A DNA stretch of 16,126 nucleotides from Maribacter sp. (GTDB taxonomy: Bacteria > Bacteroidota > Bacteroidia > Flavobacteriales > Flavobacteriaceae): contig QILY01000251.1 in NCBI GenBank assembly GCA_003232155.1, positions 1 to 16,126 on the forward strand, read 5' to 3'. The notes under the pieces were generated by a model. The model made no database searches. It was not told where the DNA came from and saw only the letters and a list, made by a program, of their open reading frames with translations. Positions within the stretch are counted from its first letter, which is position 1. Every line of letters starts with the position of its first letter. Of this stretch, positions 1 to 7,609 are shown piece after piece. The position numbers and the translations under genes are program-made.

Positions 1-110
1 TCTGGGAATTAGGTTTTGAATTGATCGTAATTTACTGACTGTGAGATTGATATTAATCGAACTCAGGTTGATAACTATTTATTAATTTAGCACAAAGCAA
101 AAATGAATAC

Positions 111-971
111 ATGATTACTGTAGACCAGTTTCAAAAAGAAATAGATTTAATAATAGCGAATGCCATTCGCGAAGATGTCGGCGATGGCGATCATAGTTCA
201 CTAGCATGTATTCCACCTACAGCAAAGGGTAAGGCTAAACTTTTGGTGAAGGATGAGGGTATAATTGCAGGTATTGATTTTGCGAAACAGATATTTGCCT
301 ACGTTGATCCTGATCTAAAAATAGATGTTTTGATTCAAGATGGCTCACCTGTAAAATATGGGGACATTGTTTTTTATGTAGAAGGAAGTTCCCAAAATAT
401 TCTTAAAGCTGAACGTTTGGTATTGAACGCCATGCAACGACGCATGAGTGCCATAGCGACAAAAACGAAATCTTTTGTTGATTTGCTAGATGGCACAAAT
501 ACCAAAATTTTAGATACCCGGAAAACCACACCGGGCATTCGCGCATTAGAAAAATGGGGGGTGAAAATAGGAGGGGGTGAAAATCATAGATTTGCATTAT
601 ATGATATGATCATGCTCAAGGATAACCATATTGATTTTGCTGGCGGACTGACCAAAGCGATAGAAAAAACGCAACAATACTTGAATAATACGAATAGAGA
701 TTTAAAAATTATAGTAGAAGCTCGTAATCTTCAAGAAATACAAGAAATTCTTCAATCTGATGGGGTTTACCGTATTCTCATAGATAATTTCAATTATGAA
801 GATACGCGCAAGGCTGTTGAAATGATAGGTGATAAATGTTTAACAGAATCTTCGGGCGGAATCAATGGGAAGACCATCAGAAATTATGCTGAATGTGGTG
901 TAGATTATATTTCTTCAGGGGCATTGACACACTCAGTATATAATATGGACCTAAGTCTTAAAGCAATGTAA
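111..971 (+). CDS. nadC: Nicotinate-nucleotide pyrophosphorylase (quinolinate phosphoribosyltransferase)
   Basis: Cytoplasmic enzyme of de novo NAD synthesis. It converts quinolinate and PRPP to nicotinate mononucleotide, CO2 and pyrophosphate. The 286-residue product has the expected family length. Visible motifs are REDVGDGDHSS near the N-terminus, then DTRKTTPGIRALEKWGVKIG, GGGENHR and LKDNHI, which form the Arg/Lys/His-rich substrate site. In the barrel half are VEARNL, ILIDNF, ESSGGI and GVDYISSGALTHS. The ATG at 111 is chosen because the ATG at 103 opens a frame that stops within three codons, and the family's N-terminal helix begins here. The stop abuts the next gene's ATG with no gap, so it heads an apparent four-gene operon. 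No nadA or nadB is in the window. No convincing TAnnTTTG promoter was found in the 110 bp upstream; it may lie further left. Confidence 0.96.
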   Translation: MITVDQFQKEIDLIIANAIREDVGDGDHSSLACIPPTAKGKAKLLVKDEGIIAGIDFAKQIFAYVDPDLKIDVLIQDGSPVKYGDIVFYVEGSSQNILKAERLVLNAMQRRMSAIATKTKSFVDLLDGTNTKILDTRKTTPGIRALEKWGVKIGGGENHRFALYDMIMLKDNHIDFAGGLTKAIEKTQQYLNNTNRDLKIIVEARNLQEIQEILQSDGVYRILIDNFNYEDTRKAVEMIGDKCLTESSGGINGKTIRNYAECGVDYISSGALTHSVYNMDLSLKAM

Positions 972-1940
972 ATGTCGGTAGAGATTGAGAAGAAAATAGC
1001 TAAAATACCTATTGTCAATAAACTGGCCGTATTACTTAAAAATATTAGGCTGCCTGGTTTCGAAGGCTTATCGCTCTACGACCTTATTGAAATGTATATT
1101 CTGGGTGTTGTTGAAGGCGCATTGTCTACAAGAGCCAGTTCTATTGCTTTTAGCCTTTTTATGGCGCTATTTCCATTGTTGATTTTTATGGTGACTTTAG
1201 TACCCTTTTTGATTTCATATGTAAGTTTGGAAAACACCAATTTTGATAGCGAATTTTTATCATTTTTAGAATCATTTCTTCCTTCGGCAACAGGTGATTA
1301 TTTTGAAGGTATTTACCAGCAGATTAAAGACCAAAAACGTGGCGGACTGTTATCATCCTCTTTTTTAATATCCATTTTCTTAATGGCAAATGGTGTCAAT
1401 GCTATTTTTGCTGGTTTTGAAACATCGTACCATGTAAAGCTTACCCGTAATTTTTTCAAACAGTACGCCTATGCATTATTGGTGGGCCTTATCTTATCTA
1501 TACTCATAATACTGGGCTTTGTAGTATTTATATATTTTCAGTTTTATATTTTAGGATATTTAACTGATTTTGCCGCACGAACTGGAGGTGTAGTTTTGGA
1601 AGAAGGCGAGGTAATGGGAGTTCAAATAGCTAAAGTGCTCTTTTTTATGTTATTATCTTATTTCACTACTGCTATTTTGTATTATTTTGGAACAAGAGAG
1701 GGCAAGCAAGCACGATTTTTTTCTGCTGGCGCTCTAATGACAGCCTTATTGTTTTTGTTGACTTCATACCTTTTTGGGGTATATGTTGAAAAATTTGCAC
1801 GTTATAATGAATTATATGGAGCTTTAGGTGGATTGCTAATATTAATGGTGTATATATGGTTGAATTCAAATATATTGCTACTTGGTTTTGAATTGAATGC
1901 CACACTGAACCAACTCAAGAAAAACATCAAAAATAAATGA
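972..1940 (+). CDS. YihY/BrkB-family inner-membrane protein
   Basis: A 322-residue polytopic membrane protein of the YihY/virulence-factor BrkB family (once misnamed RNase BN). Family members are integral inner-membrane proteins with no settled biochemical role. About six hydrophobic segments can be seen, near residues 58-85, 126-150, 164-190, 218-240, 246-272 and 281-308. The family signatures are the first-helix stretch ASSIAFSLFMALFPLLIF and the last-helix stretch ending YGALGGLLILMVYIWL and LLLGFELNA. The N-terminal 45 residues are hydrophilic and the C-terminus is basic. The ATG directly follows the nadC TAA, and the end overlaps the next ATG by 4 bases (ATGA), which implies translational coupling. 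Family assignment is firm; molecular function is unknown. Confidence 0.9.
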   Translation: MSVEIEKKIAKIPIVNKLAVLLKNIRLPGFEGLSLYDLIEMYILGVVEGALSTRASSIAFSLFMALFPLLIFMVTLVPFLISYVSLENTNFDSEFLSFLESFLPSATGDYFEGIYQQIKDQKRGGLLSSSFLISIFLMANGVNAIFAGFETSYHVKLTRNFFKQYAYALLVGLILSILIILGFVVFIYFQFYILGYLTDFAARTGGVVLEEGEVMGVQIAKVLFFMLLSYFTTAILYYFGTREGKQARFFSAGALMTALLFLLTSYLFGVYVEKFARYNELYGALGGLLILMVYIWLNSNILLLGFELNATLNQLKKNIKNK

Positions 1941-2374
1941 TAATATATAAGTTCCTCCTTATTATAATAATACTATTATTTTCGAATATTGGACAATCTC
2001 AAAGTATCTTTGGAAAGTGGGAAACAATTGATGATCGCACAGGAAATCCCAAAGGGATTATTAATATCTATGAAAAAGACGGATTAATGTATGGTGAGAT
2101 TTCTAAAATTGTAGAACCAGGTAAGGAAAATTTATTATGTGTAAAATGCGACGGTGATCTAAAGAATAAGTCTGTAGTGGGTATAACCATAATTAAAGCC
2201 GGTAAAAAGAACAAGGATGACGAGTGGAAAGGAAAGTTTTTATTTGACCCAGAGCAGGCGATGACCTTTCGTTTTAAAATATGGCTGAATCCTGATAATT
2301 CAAATGAATTAAAGGTGCGAGGCTATTTGGCGTTTTTATACAGAACGCAAACGTGGATAAGAGTTGATGGTTAA
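1937..2374 (+). CDS. DUF2147 secreted/periplasmic protein
   Basis: A 145-residue protein with an N-terminal hydrophobic signal sequence (about residues 1-21, ending near GQSQS), so it is probably exported to the periplasm. The mature part fits the DUF2147 pattern: GKWETIDD, then IYEKDGLMYGEI, a Cys pair (LCVKCDG), EWKGKFLFDP, and the closing VRGYLAFLYRTQTWIRV. Such proteins fold as small beta-barrels and have no defined reaction; ligand binding is suspected only from the fold. The two cysteines lie in the CxxC spacing seen in relatives. The start overlaps the end of the YihY-family gene in an ATGA junction, and priA follows 8 bp later. No other Met is better placed, because the signal peptide requires this start. 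Confidence 0.85.
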   Translation: MIIYKFLLIIIILLFSNIGQSQSIFGKWETIDDRTGNPKGIINIYEKDGLMYGEISKIVEPGKENLLCVKCDGDLKNKSVVGITIIKAGKKNKDDEWKGKFLFDPEQAMTFRFKIWLNPDNSNELKVRGYLAFLYRTQTWIRVDG

Positions 2375-2382
2375 AATCAATT

Positions 2383-4839
2383 ATGCAATACTTCATTAAT
2401 GTAATACTACCTATTCCCTTAGAGAAGCTTTTTACGTATCGTATTTCTAAGTCTGAAGCTGATTTTTTGCAACCCGGCATGCGTGTTGCTGTCCCTTTTG
2501 GTAAGACTAAAATTTACACGGCACTTGTTCATGAAGTGCATACAACTCCTCCTGAAGTATACGAAGCCAAAGAAATTCATCAGATATTAGATGAACATTC
2601 TGTAGTTAATAAGATACAATTAAAACATTGGCAATGGATTGCTAATTATTATATGTGTACTATTGGCGAGGTGTTTCGCAGTGCTATACCTAGTGCTTTT
2701 TTGTTAGAAAGTGAAACATTGATTTTAAGAAATAATAGTGCAGAAATTGACGAAAAAGAATTGAAAGATGATGAATTTCTAGTTTTTGAGGCTTTACAAC
2801 ATCAGTCTATCTTAAAAGTCCATGAAGTTGCTGCAATTGTAGACCGAAAAAACATCTTACCCATATTAGATCGATTGCTGAAGAAAAATATAATTATCAT
2901 TAAAGAGGAAGTATACGAGCAGTACAAGCCTAAATTGGTGCGATATGTAAAGTTGGGGGATGCATATCAATCCGAAGAAAAATTGGAATCTTTATTAGAA
3001 TCATTGAGCAGGGCACCTAAGCAAAGTCAAGTCATACTTTCGTTATTTCAACTTCGGGCAACTGATAAAAAACCAATTAAAACATCAGATCTAGAAACGG
3101 CAAGCGGAGGGTCAAAAGCAGTTATCAAGACATTAATTGATAAAGATATTTTAGAAGAATATCGTATACAAACAGATAGGGTGAACTATGAAAGTGATGG
3201 TAAAAATTCTAGTTTAAAACCACTTAATAAACATCAAGAAAAAGCTTTAAATGATATAAAACAATCATTTGATAATAAGAAAGTTACGCTATTGAAAGGG
3301 GTTACTTCCTCTGGTAAGACCGAAGTATATGTTAAATTAATAGAAGAATGTATTACTACAGGAAAAGAAGCACTTTATTTATTGCCTGAAATTGCTTTGA
3401 CTACGCAGTTAATCTCTAGATTACAAGTATATTTTGGAGAAAAAGTTTCAGTATACCATTCTAAATATAGTGTACAAGAAAGGGTAGAAGTATGGAACAA
3501 TATTGTCTCTAAAAAACCAAAGGCCCAAATTGTTATTGGGGCGCGTTCTGCATTATTCTTACCATTTTCTAATTTAGGATTGATTATCGTAGATGAAGAG
3601 CATGAAGGTTCTTTCAAACAATTTGACCCAGCACCTAGATATCATGCACGTGATGCCGCAATTGTTCTGGCCAATTTACATGAGAGCAATATTTTATTAG
3701 GTTCGGCAACACCAAGTATCGAAAGTTACCATAATGCGAAGACCCAAAAATATGGTTTTGCTAGTATTGAAAGACGTTATGGTAATGTTTTGATGCCAGA
3801 TATTGAATTGGTCGATATTAAGGAGCAGACGCGAAAAAAAAGAATGAAAGGTCATTTTTCTGAACGTTTGCTTGAAGAGATTACAGAAACCTTAGATGTA
3901 GGTGAACAAGTCATATTATTTCAGAACCGGAGAGGTTATGCACCTATAGTAGAATGTACCACATGCGGATATTCACCCCAATGCCCTAATTGTGATGTTA
4001 GTCTTACCTATCATCAGTATAAAAAACAATTGCGCTGCCATTATTGTAGTCATTACATGGCTTTACAAGAAAGTTGTCAAGCTTGTGGTAGCCAAACATT
4101 AGATACCAAAGGTTTTGGTACGGAACAGGTTGAGCAAGAGTTGCATACATTATTTCCTGATGCTAAGGTTGGCAGAATGGATTTAGATACTACGCGTGGA
4201 AAACATGGATACGAACGTATTATTACTGCTTTTGAACAACAAGAATTAGATATTCTTGTAGGTACACAAATGTTGACCAAAGGGCTTGATTTCAGAAATG
4301 TAAACTTGGTAGGTATTATGAATGCTGATTCTCTTCTAAACTTTCCTGATTATAGAGCGCATGAACGTAGTTTTCAGTTATTGACTCAAGTTGCGGGCAG
4401 GGCAGGGCGTACCAAGAAAAGAGGAAAAGTGATTATTCAAAGTTATAATCCGTACCATCAAATCCTAAAACAGGTTTCAACCCATGATTATGATAAAATG
4501 TTCAAAGAACAATTGTATGATCGTGAACAATATAAATACCCGCCTAAAAACCGTATTATAAAAATCACATTCAAGCATAAAGATTACAATACCCTGAACG
4601 AAGCTGCCGAATGGTTTACAAAATCGCTTCGAAATATTTTTTTATCAGGAGTGTTAGGGCCAGAATATCCTCCTGTGGCACGTATACGCAATCAATATTT
4701 AAAAAATGTTATTGTAAAAATCACCCCGAATCAGTCATTATTAAAAACAAAAAACAGGATTCGAAGAATTGAGAAGTCTTTTAATTCTATTTCACAGTAC
4801 CGGAGCGTACGAGTTATTTATAATGTAGACCATATATAA
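2383..4839 (+). CDS. priA: Primosomal protein N' (replication restart helicase PriA)
   Basis: Superfamily 2 3'-to-5' DNA helicase that recognises stalled forks and reloads the replisome. The 818-residue length is typical for Bacteroidetes. The N-terminal DNA-binding domain opens with INVILPIPLEKLFTYRI. The helicase core has Walker A GVTSSGKT at about residues 306-313, the Walker B/DEAH-type box DEEH at 404-407, and the GSATPSIESY motif. The zinc-binding insertion carries all eight cysteines: C525, C528, C534, C537, C552, C555, C565 and C568. Later helicase motifs include GTQMLTKGLDF and QVAGRAGR. No key residue is missing. It is the last gene of the nadC operon (8 bp after DUF2147), and no strong rho-independent terminator follows on the plus strand beyond the hairpin shared with the convergent LytTR gene. 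Confidence 0.97.
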   Translation: MQYFINVILPIPLEKLFTYRISKSEADFLQPGMRVAVPFGKTKIYTALVHEVHTTPPEVYEAKEIHQILDEHSVVNKIQLKHWQWIANYYMCTIGEVFRSAIPSAFLLESETLILRNNSAEIDEKELKDDEFLVFEALQHQSILKVHEVAAIVDRKNILPILDRLLKKNIIIIKEEVYEQYKPKLVRYVKLGDAYQSEEKLESLLESLSRAPKQSQVILSLFQLRATDKKPIKTSDLETASGGSKAVIKTLIDKDILEEYRIQTDRVNYESDGKNSSLKPLNKHQEKALNDIKQSFDNKKVTLLKGVTSSGKTEVYVKLIEECITTGKEALYLLPEIALTTQLISRLQVYFGEKVSVYHSKYSVQERVEVWNNIVSKKPKAQIVIGARSALFLPFSNLGLIIVDEEHEGSFKQFDPAPRYHARDAAIVLANLHESNILLGSATPSIESYHNAKTQKYGFASIERRYGNVLMPDIELVDIKEQTRKKRMKGHFSERLLEEITETLDVGEQVILFQNRRGYAPIVECTTCGYSPQCPNCDVSLTYHQYKKQLRCHYCSHYMALQESCQACGSQTLDTKGFGTEQVEQELHTLFPDAKVGRMDLDTTRGKHGYERIITAFEQQELDILVGTQMLTKGLDFRNVNLVGIMNADSLLNFPDYRAHERSFQLLTQVAGRAGRTKKRGKVIIQSYNPYHQILKQVSTHDYDKMFKEQLYDREQYKYPPKNRIIKITFKHKDYNTLNEAAEWFTKSLRNIFLSGVLGPEYPPVARIRNQYLKNVIVKITPNQSLLKTKNRIRRIEKSFNSISQYRSVRVIYNVDHI

Positions 4840-4893
4840 GGTGAAAAAGTTTATTTGTTTATGGGTTTAGGAATTTTTTTCTCCATCAACCAT

Positions 4894-4928
4894 AAAAAAA
4901 CCGTTACATCAATGAAGATATAACGGTT
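4894..4928 (-). terminator. Rho-independent terminator of the LytTR gene
   Basis: Perfect 8-bp arms AACCGTTA (4899-4906) and TAACGGTT (4921-4928) enclose a 14-nt loop. Read on the minus strand the stem is followed directly by seven T residues (4900-4894), as expected for a terminator about 20 bp past the LytTR stop. On the plus strand the following bases are only moderately T-rich, so any use by priA is uncertain. Confidence 0.75.
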
Positions 4929-4950
4929 GTTAATAAGTTATTGACTTTTC

Positions 4951-5643
4951 TTAGACGTTGCTCAAAGCTTCTGCCAATTCAATCTTTTTGTTTCTACTCA
5001 ACGGAATTGATCTTCCGCTAACTTCAACATTTTTACTATTGAATTTTTCAACTTTCTCTAAATTCACAATATAAGATTTGTGAATACGTAGAAATTTCTC
5101 TTCTGGTAATTGCTTTTCAAAAGATTTCATTGTTGATAAAATTACGATATTGGCTTCGTCAGTAACTAATTTTATATAGTCACCAAGGGCTTCTATCCAC
5201 TTAATATCATTTAAAATAACTTTTCTTTTCTTCAGGTTACTTTTCACGAAGATATGTTCTTCGTCTTCATTAACTCTATTGGCTTGTTCATATTTGACTA
5301 CGGCTCTTTTAACAGATGCATCAAAACGGGCCATGGTAATTGGCTTGTGTAAATAATCTGTTACATCATAGTCAAATGCTTTAAGGGCATAATCAGGTTT
5401 TCCGGTAATTAAAATTACCTGAGGGCTGTTTTCTAGAGACTCGAGTAGGTCGAATCCGCTAATAATAGGCATTTCAACATCAAGAAAGATCAAATCGATC
5501 TCATTATTTTTAATGCCATTTTTCGCCTCAATTGCGTTGCTGTATTCAGCCACCATAGCAAGGTTAGGGTGGTTGTTTACCAACTTAGCAACTGCCATTC
5601 TTTGCATAGATGAATCGTCTACGATAATACTACGTAATTTCAT
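4951..5643 (-). CDS. LytTR-family two-component response regulator
   Basis: A 230-residue response regulator with an N-terminal CheY-like receiver (about residues 1-115) and a C-terminal LytTR DNA-binding domain (about 128-228). The receiver keeps the acidic pair D9/D10, the phospho-acceptor D55 in LIFLDVEMP, T80 and K100 (in YLHKP). The LytTR part shows VKSNLKKRKV, IKWIEALGDYIKL, FLRIHKSYIVNL and IPLSRNKK. These proteins bind paired direct repeats upstream of target promoters. No sensor kinase is adjacent, so the partner lies elsewhere. The gene is divergent from rpsF across 241 bp that hold a 12-bp phased repeat (see separate entry), which may be its own operator. Physiological target unknown. 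Confidence 0.93.
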   Translation of the reverse strand: MKLRSIIVDDSSMQRMAVAKLVNNHPNLAMVAEYSNAIEAKNGIKNNEIDLIFLDVEMPIISGFDLLESLENSPQVILITGKPDYALKAFDYDVTDYLHKPITMARFDASVKRAVVKYEQANRVNEDEEHIFVKSNLKKRKVILNDIKWIEALGDYIKLVTDEANIVILSTMKSFEKQLPEEKFLRIHKSYIVNLEKVEKFNSKNVEVSGRSIPLSRNKKIELAEALSNV

Positions 5644-5673
5644 AAAGGTTGATTTGTGGGGTTAAATCATCGA

Positions 5674-5704
5674 CAAATTACTGAAAAAACATGCTTAACT
5701 ACAA
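5674..5704 (-). promoter_or_regulatory. Possible promoter of the LytTR gene
   Basis: On the minus strand a TTG (5704-5702) is followed after 21 bases by TAATTTG (5680-5674). This is one base short of the Bacteroidetes -7 consensus TAnnTTTG. It lies about 30 bp before the LytTR ATG, a fitting distance, but the imperfect -7 makes this tentative. Confidence 0.35.
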
Positions 5705-5750
5705 CAAAAGTTGTAAACATTGCATGGTATCTTGTGTAATTGGTAATGAC

Positions 5751-5783
5751 CATTTTAAGATATAGGTTAAGATTTAGGTTAAG
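5751..5783. repeat. 12-bp phased direct repeat, candidate LytTR operator
   Basis: TTAAGATATAGG (5755-5766) is followed directly by TTAAGATTTAGG (5767-5778) and a further TTAAG (5779-5783). Read in the other register, the 9-mer TAGGTTAAG occurs at 5763-5771 and 5775-5783. The 9-mer matches eight of nine positions of the known LytTR-box consensus [TA][AC][CA]GTTN[AG][TG]. The two starts are 12 bp apart, roughly one helical turn and closer than the classical boxes. It sits between the divergent LytTR and rpsF genes, about 70 bp upstream of the rpsF -33 element. Operator function is inference. Confidence 0.4.
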
Positions 5784-5830
5784 TTCAATTTGTGATTCAT
5801 TGTTGTTATAACGAAGATTTTTCCGTTTTC

Positions 5831-5861
5831 TTGTGGGGTCTCGTAAATATTATTATTTTTG
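5831..5861 (+). promoter_or_regulatory. Promoter of rpsF-rpsR-rplI
   Basis: A TTG at 5831-5833, a 20-bp spacer and TATTTTTG at 5854-5861 match the Bacteroidetes sigma-A promoter pattern (TTG, 17-23 bp, TAnnTTTG). Transcription would start near 5868, leaving an A-rich leader of under 20 nt before the rpsF ATG. The leader has no Shine-Dalgarno sequence, which is usual in this phylum. Confidence 0.7.
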
Positions 5862-5884
5862 CACACATTTTAAACAAATATAAT

Positions 5885-6223
5885 ATGAATCATTACGAAA
5901 CTGTTTTCATCATGAATCCCGTGCTTTCTGAAGATCAGATAGCGGAAACAGTTAAGAAATTTGAAGATTTCTTAATTAAGAATGGTGCCAAAATGGTAGC
6001 CAAAGAAAATTGGGGGCTAAAGAAATTAGCCTATGCCATACAACACAAGAAGAGTGGTTTTTACCACTTGTTCGAATTTACCGACTCTGGGGAGGTCCTT
6101 ACTCCTTATGAGCAAGAATTTACAAGAGACGAACGTATTATGCGTTTTTTAACGGTAAAACTAGATAAGCACGCCATAAAGTGGGCAGAGAAAAGAAGAA
6201 CAAGATTAAAAACTAAAGCGTAA
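5885..6223 (+). CDS. rpsF: Small ribosomal subunit protein bS6
   Basis: Component of the 30S subunit platform that binds 16S rRNA together with bS18. From the ATG at 5885 the product is 112 residues, beginning MNHYETVFIMNPVLSEDQ. It contains the family core ENWGLKKLAYAIQHKKSGFYHLFEF and the region ERIMRFLTVKLDKHA, with a basic C-terminal tail. An in-frame ATG at 5792 would add 31 residues unlike any S6 N-terminus, and it lies upstream of the TATTTTTG promoter element, so it is rejected. First gene of an operon with rpsR (5 bp later) and rplI. Confidence 0.96.
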   Translation: MNHYETVFIMNPVLSEDQIAETVKKFEDFLIKNGAKMVAKENWGLKKLAYAIQHKKSGFYHLFEFTDSGEVLTPYEQEFTRDERIMRFLTVKLDKHAIKWAEKRRTRLKTKA

Positions 6224-6228
6224 GTACT

Positions 6229-6525
6229 ATGGCATCAATAGAACAACAAGCAAAAGGTAAAAAAGATGGGGAAATCAGATATCTGACTCCTCTTAACATT
6301 GAAACCAACACAAAAAAGAAGTATTGCCGTTTCAAAAAATCAGGAATCAAGTACATCGATTATAAAGATCCTGATTTCTTGATGAAATTGGTTAACGAAC
6401 AAGGTAAATTACTTCCTAGAAGACTTACCGGTACTTCTTTAAAATATCAAAGAAAAGTGGCCCAAGCGGTAAAACGCGCACGTCATATTGCTTTAATGCC
6501 CTATGTTGGCGATTTATTAAAATAA
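6229..6525 (+). CDS. rpsR: Small ribosomal subunit protein bS18
   Basis: Partner of bS6 on the 30S platform. The 98-residue product carries the diagnostic C-terminal block RRLTGTSLKYQRKVAQAVKR, ending RARHIALMPYVGDL. The N-terminal half (KKKYCRFKKSGIKYIDYKDPDFL) is also typical. It is about 20 residues longer than the E. coli protein because of an N-terminal extension, which is common in Bacteroidetes. The single cysteine in KYCRF is not part of a zinc site. It lies between rpsF and rplI on the same transcript. Confidence 0.97.
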   Translation: MASIEQQAKGKKDGEIRYLTPLNIETNTKKKYCRFKKSGIKYIDYKDPDFLMKLVNEQGKLLPRRLTGTSLKYQRKVAQAVKRARHIALMPYVGDLLK

Positions 6526-6538
6526 AAGAAACTAAACC

Positions 6539-6988
6539 ATGGAACTTATATTAAAAGAAGACGTACAAAACCTAGGTTTTAAAGACGATTTGGTTAATGT
6601 TAAAAACGGTTATGGTAGAAACTATCTTATACCACAGGGCTTAGCTGCTATGGCAACTCCTTCTGCAAAGAAAGTTTTAGCTGAAAATCTGAAGCAAAGA
6701 GCCCATAAAGAGAAAAAAGTTGTTGATGCTGCAAACAAAACAGCAGAAGCACTTAAAGGTCTTGAATTAAAGATTTCTGCAAAAACAGGAGCTGGTGATA
6801 AATTATTCGGATCAGTTGGTAATATTGATTTAGCTGCTGCATTAGAAAAGCAGGGTCATGAAATCGATAAGAAGTTTATTAGCATTCTAGGTGGTACCAT
6901 TAAAAGAACAGGTACATCTAATGCCCAAATTCGATTGCATAGAGATGTTGTTGTTGATTTCTCTTTTGAAGTAGTTGGAGATAAATAA
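6539..6988 (+). CDS. rplI: Large ribosomal subunit protein bL9
   Basis: 50S protein at the base of the L1 stalk that helps maintain reading frame. The length of 149 residues is standard. The N-terminal rRNA-binding domain shows MELILKEDVQNLG and VKNGYGRNYLIPQGLA. A long Ala/Lys-rich connecting helix follows (about residues 42-75). The C-terminal domain has KLFGSVGNIDLAAAL, IDKKFI and IRLHRDVVVDFSFEV. It is the last gene of the ribosomal trio; a strong terminator lies about 20 bp past the stop. The start is 13 bp after the rpsR stop. Confidence 0.97.
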   Translation: MELILKEDVQNLGFKDDLVNVKNGYGRNYLIPQGLAAMATPSAKKVLAENLKQRAHKEKKVVDAANKTAEALKGLELKISAKTGAGDKLFGSVGNIDLAAALEKQGHEIDKKFISILGGTIKRTGTSNAQIRLHRDVVVDFSFEVVGDK

Positions 6989-7010
6989 TAGCAAACAAAT
7001 ATTGATACTT

Positions 7011-7043
7011 AAAAGGCTACGCAATTCGTGTAGCCTTTTTATT
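7011..7043 (+). terminator. Rho-independent terminator after rplI
   Basis: Perfect 10-bp arms AAAAGGCTAC (7011-7020) and GTAGCCTTTT (7030-7039) flank a 9-nt loop and end in a T run on the plus strand. It sits 22 bp after the rplI stop and closes the ribosomal protein operon. Confidence 0.88.
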
Positions 7044-7051
7044 TCCCCATC

Positions 7052-7123
7052 ATGAATGAACCAAATTATACAGTTAAATCGAAGTTTAATGGCGAATTAC
7101 ATCTGACCTTAAAAACCAAATAG
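7052..7123 (+). other. 23-codon small ORF between terminator and DUF6495 gene
   Basis: An ATG at 7052 opens a 23-residue frame that starts MNEPNYTV and ends HLTLKTK before TAG at 7121-7123. It lies directly after the rplI terminator, and its stop is 9 bp before the ATG at 7133. It could be a leader or small-protein gene, or chance. No recognised family and no clear promoter. Confidence 0.2.
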
Positions 7124-7132
7124 ACAGCACAG

Positions 7133-7609
7133 ATGAAATATACAAGGTTAACAAAACAACAATTAGAAGAACTTCACCCAGAATTTATTAATTTTTTGGC
7201 TACTCAATCTATCACAGTTGACGAATGGGGTACTTTGAAAAAAGAAAAACATGAGGTCGCTGAAGAGGAATTGGATATTTTTAGCGATTTGATTTGGGAA
7301 GGCGTATTGACCAAAGTTACCTATCTAGAGAATATTTCGGCGAAACATATGCATTTATTTCACTGCACTGAAAAAGAAATGAAGTTGATCTCGGTTAAAG
7401 TAATGAACCCAGATATTGATTTGACTACAAGTATTGGTTTTAATTGGTTCAAGAAAAACTGGCAATCTGATTATGTAGAGTATTTAACGGCGGCAAAAGC
7501 CTATACTGATGATAAAAGTGTTGATAAATTTGATTTAATTAAACAAGGGGCTTCAATTACGAAAGGCGATCTTTATAAATGGTTCGAATCAATGATAGAA
7601 ACTCCCTAG
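7133..7609 (+). CDS. DUF6495 family protein
   Basis: A 158-residue soluble, acidic protein without signal peptide or membrane segment, so probably cytoplasmic. It opens MKYTRLTKQQLEELHPEFINF and continues with a helical acidic region (EEELDIFSDLIWEGVL), then LEKEMKLI-like strands (here TEKEMKLISVKV), and ends with a helix KWFESMIETP. I recognise it as the DUF6495 family of Bacteroidetes, which has no assigned function. It sits just after the rpsF-rpsR-rplI terminator. No TAnnTTTG promoter was found in the 90 bp before it, so some readthrough from rplI may drive it. Its TAG stop lies inside the left CTAG end of the inverted-repeat element at 7606-7773, so an insertion may have reset the C-terminus. 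Confidence 0.75.
   Translation: MKYTRLTKQQLEELHPEFINFLATQSITVDEWGTLKKEKHEVAEEELDIFSDLIWEGVLTKVTYLENISAKHMHLFHCTEKEMKLISVKVMNPDIDLTTSIGFNWFKKNWQSDYVEYLTAAKAYTDDKSVDKFDLIKQGASITKGDLYKWFESMIETP

Noticed and set aside
3..38. Possible 3' tail of an upstream gene ending in TGA at 36-38
   Set aside because: Only 11 codons are visible in one frame (WELGFELIVIY); too short to support.
5792..5884. In-frame N-terminal extension of bS6 from an ATG at 5792
   Set aside because: The extra 31 residues do not resemble S6 and the segment contains the promoter; the ATG at 5885 gives the normal length.
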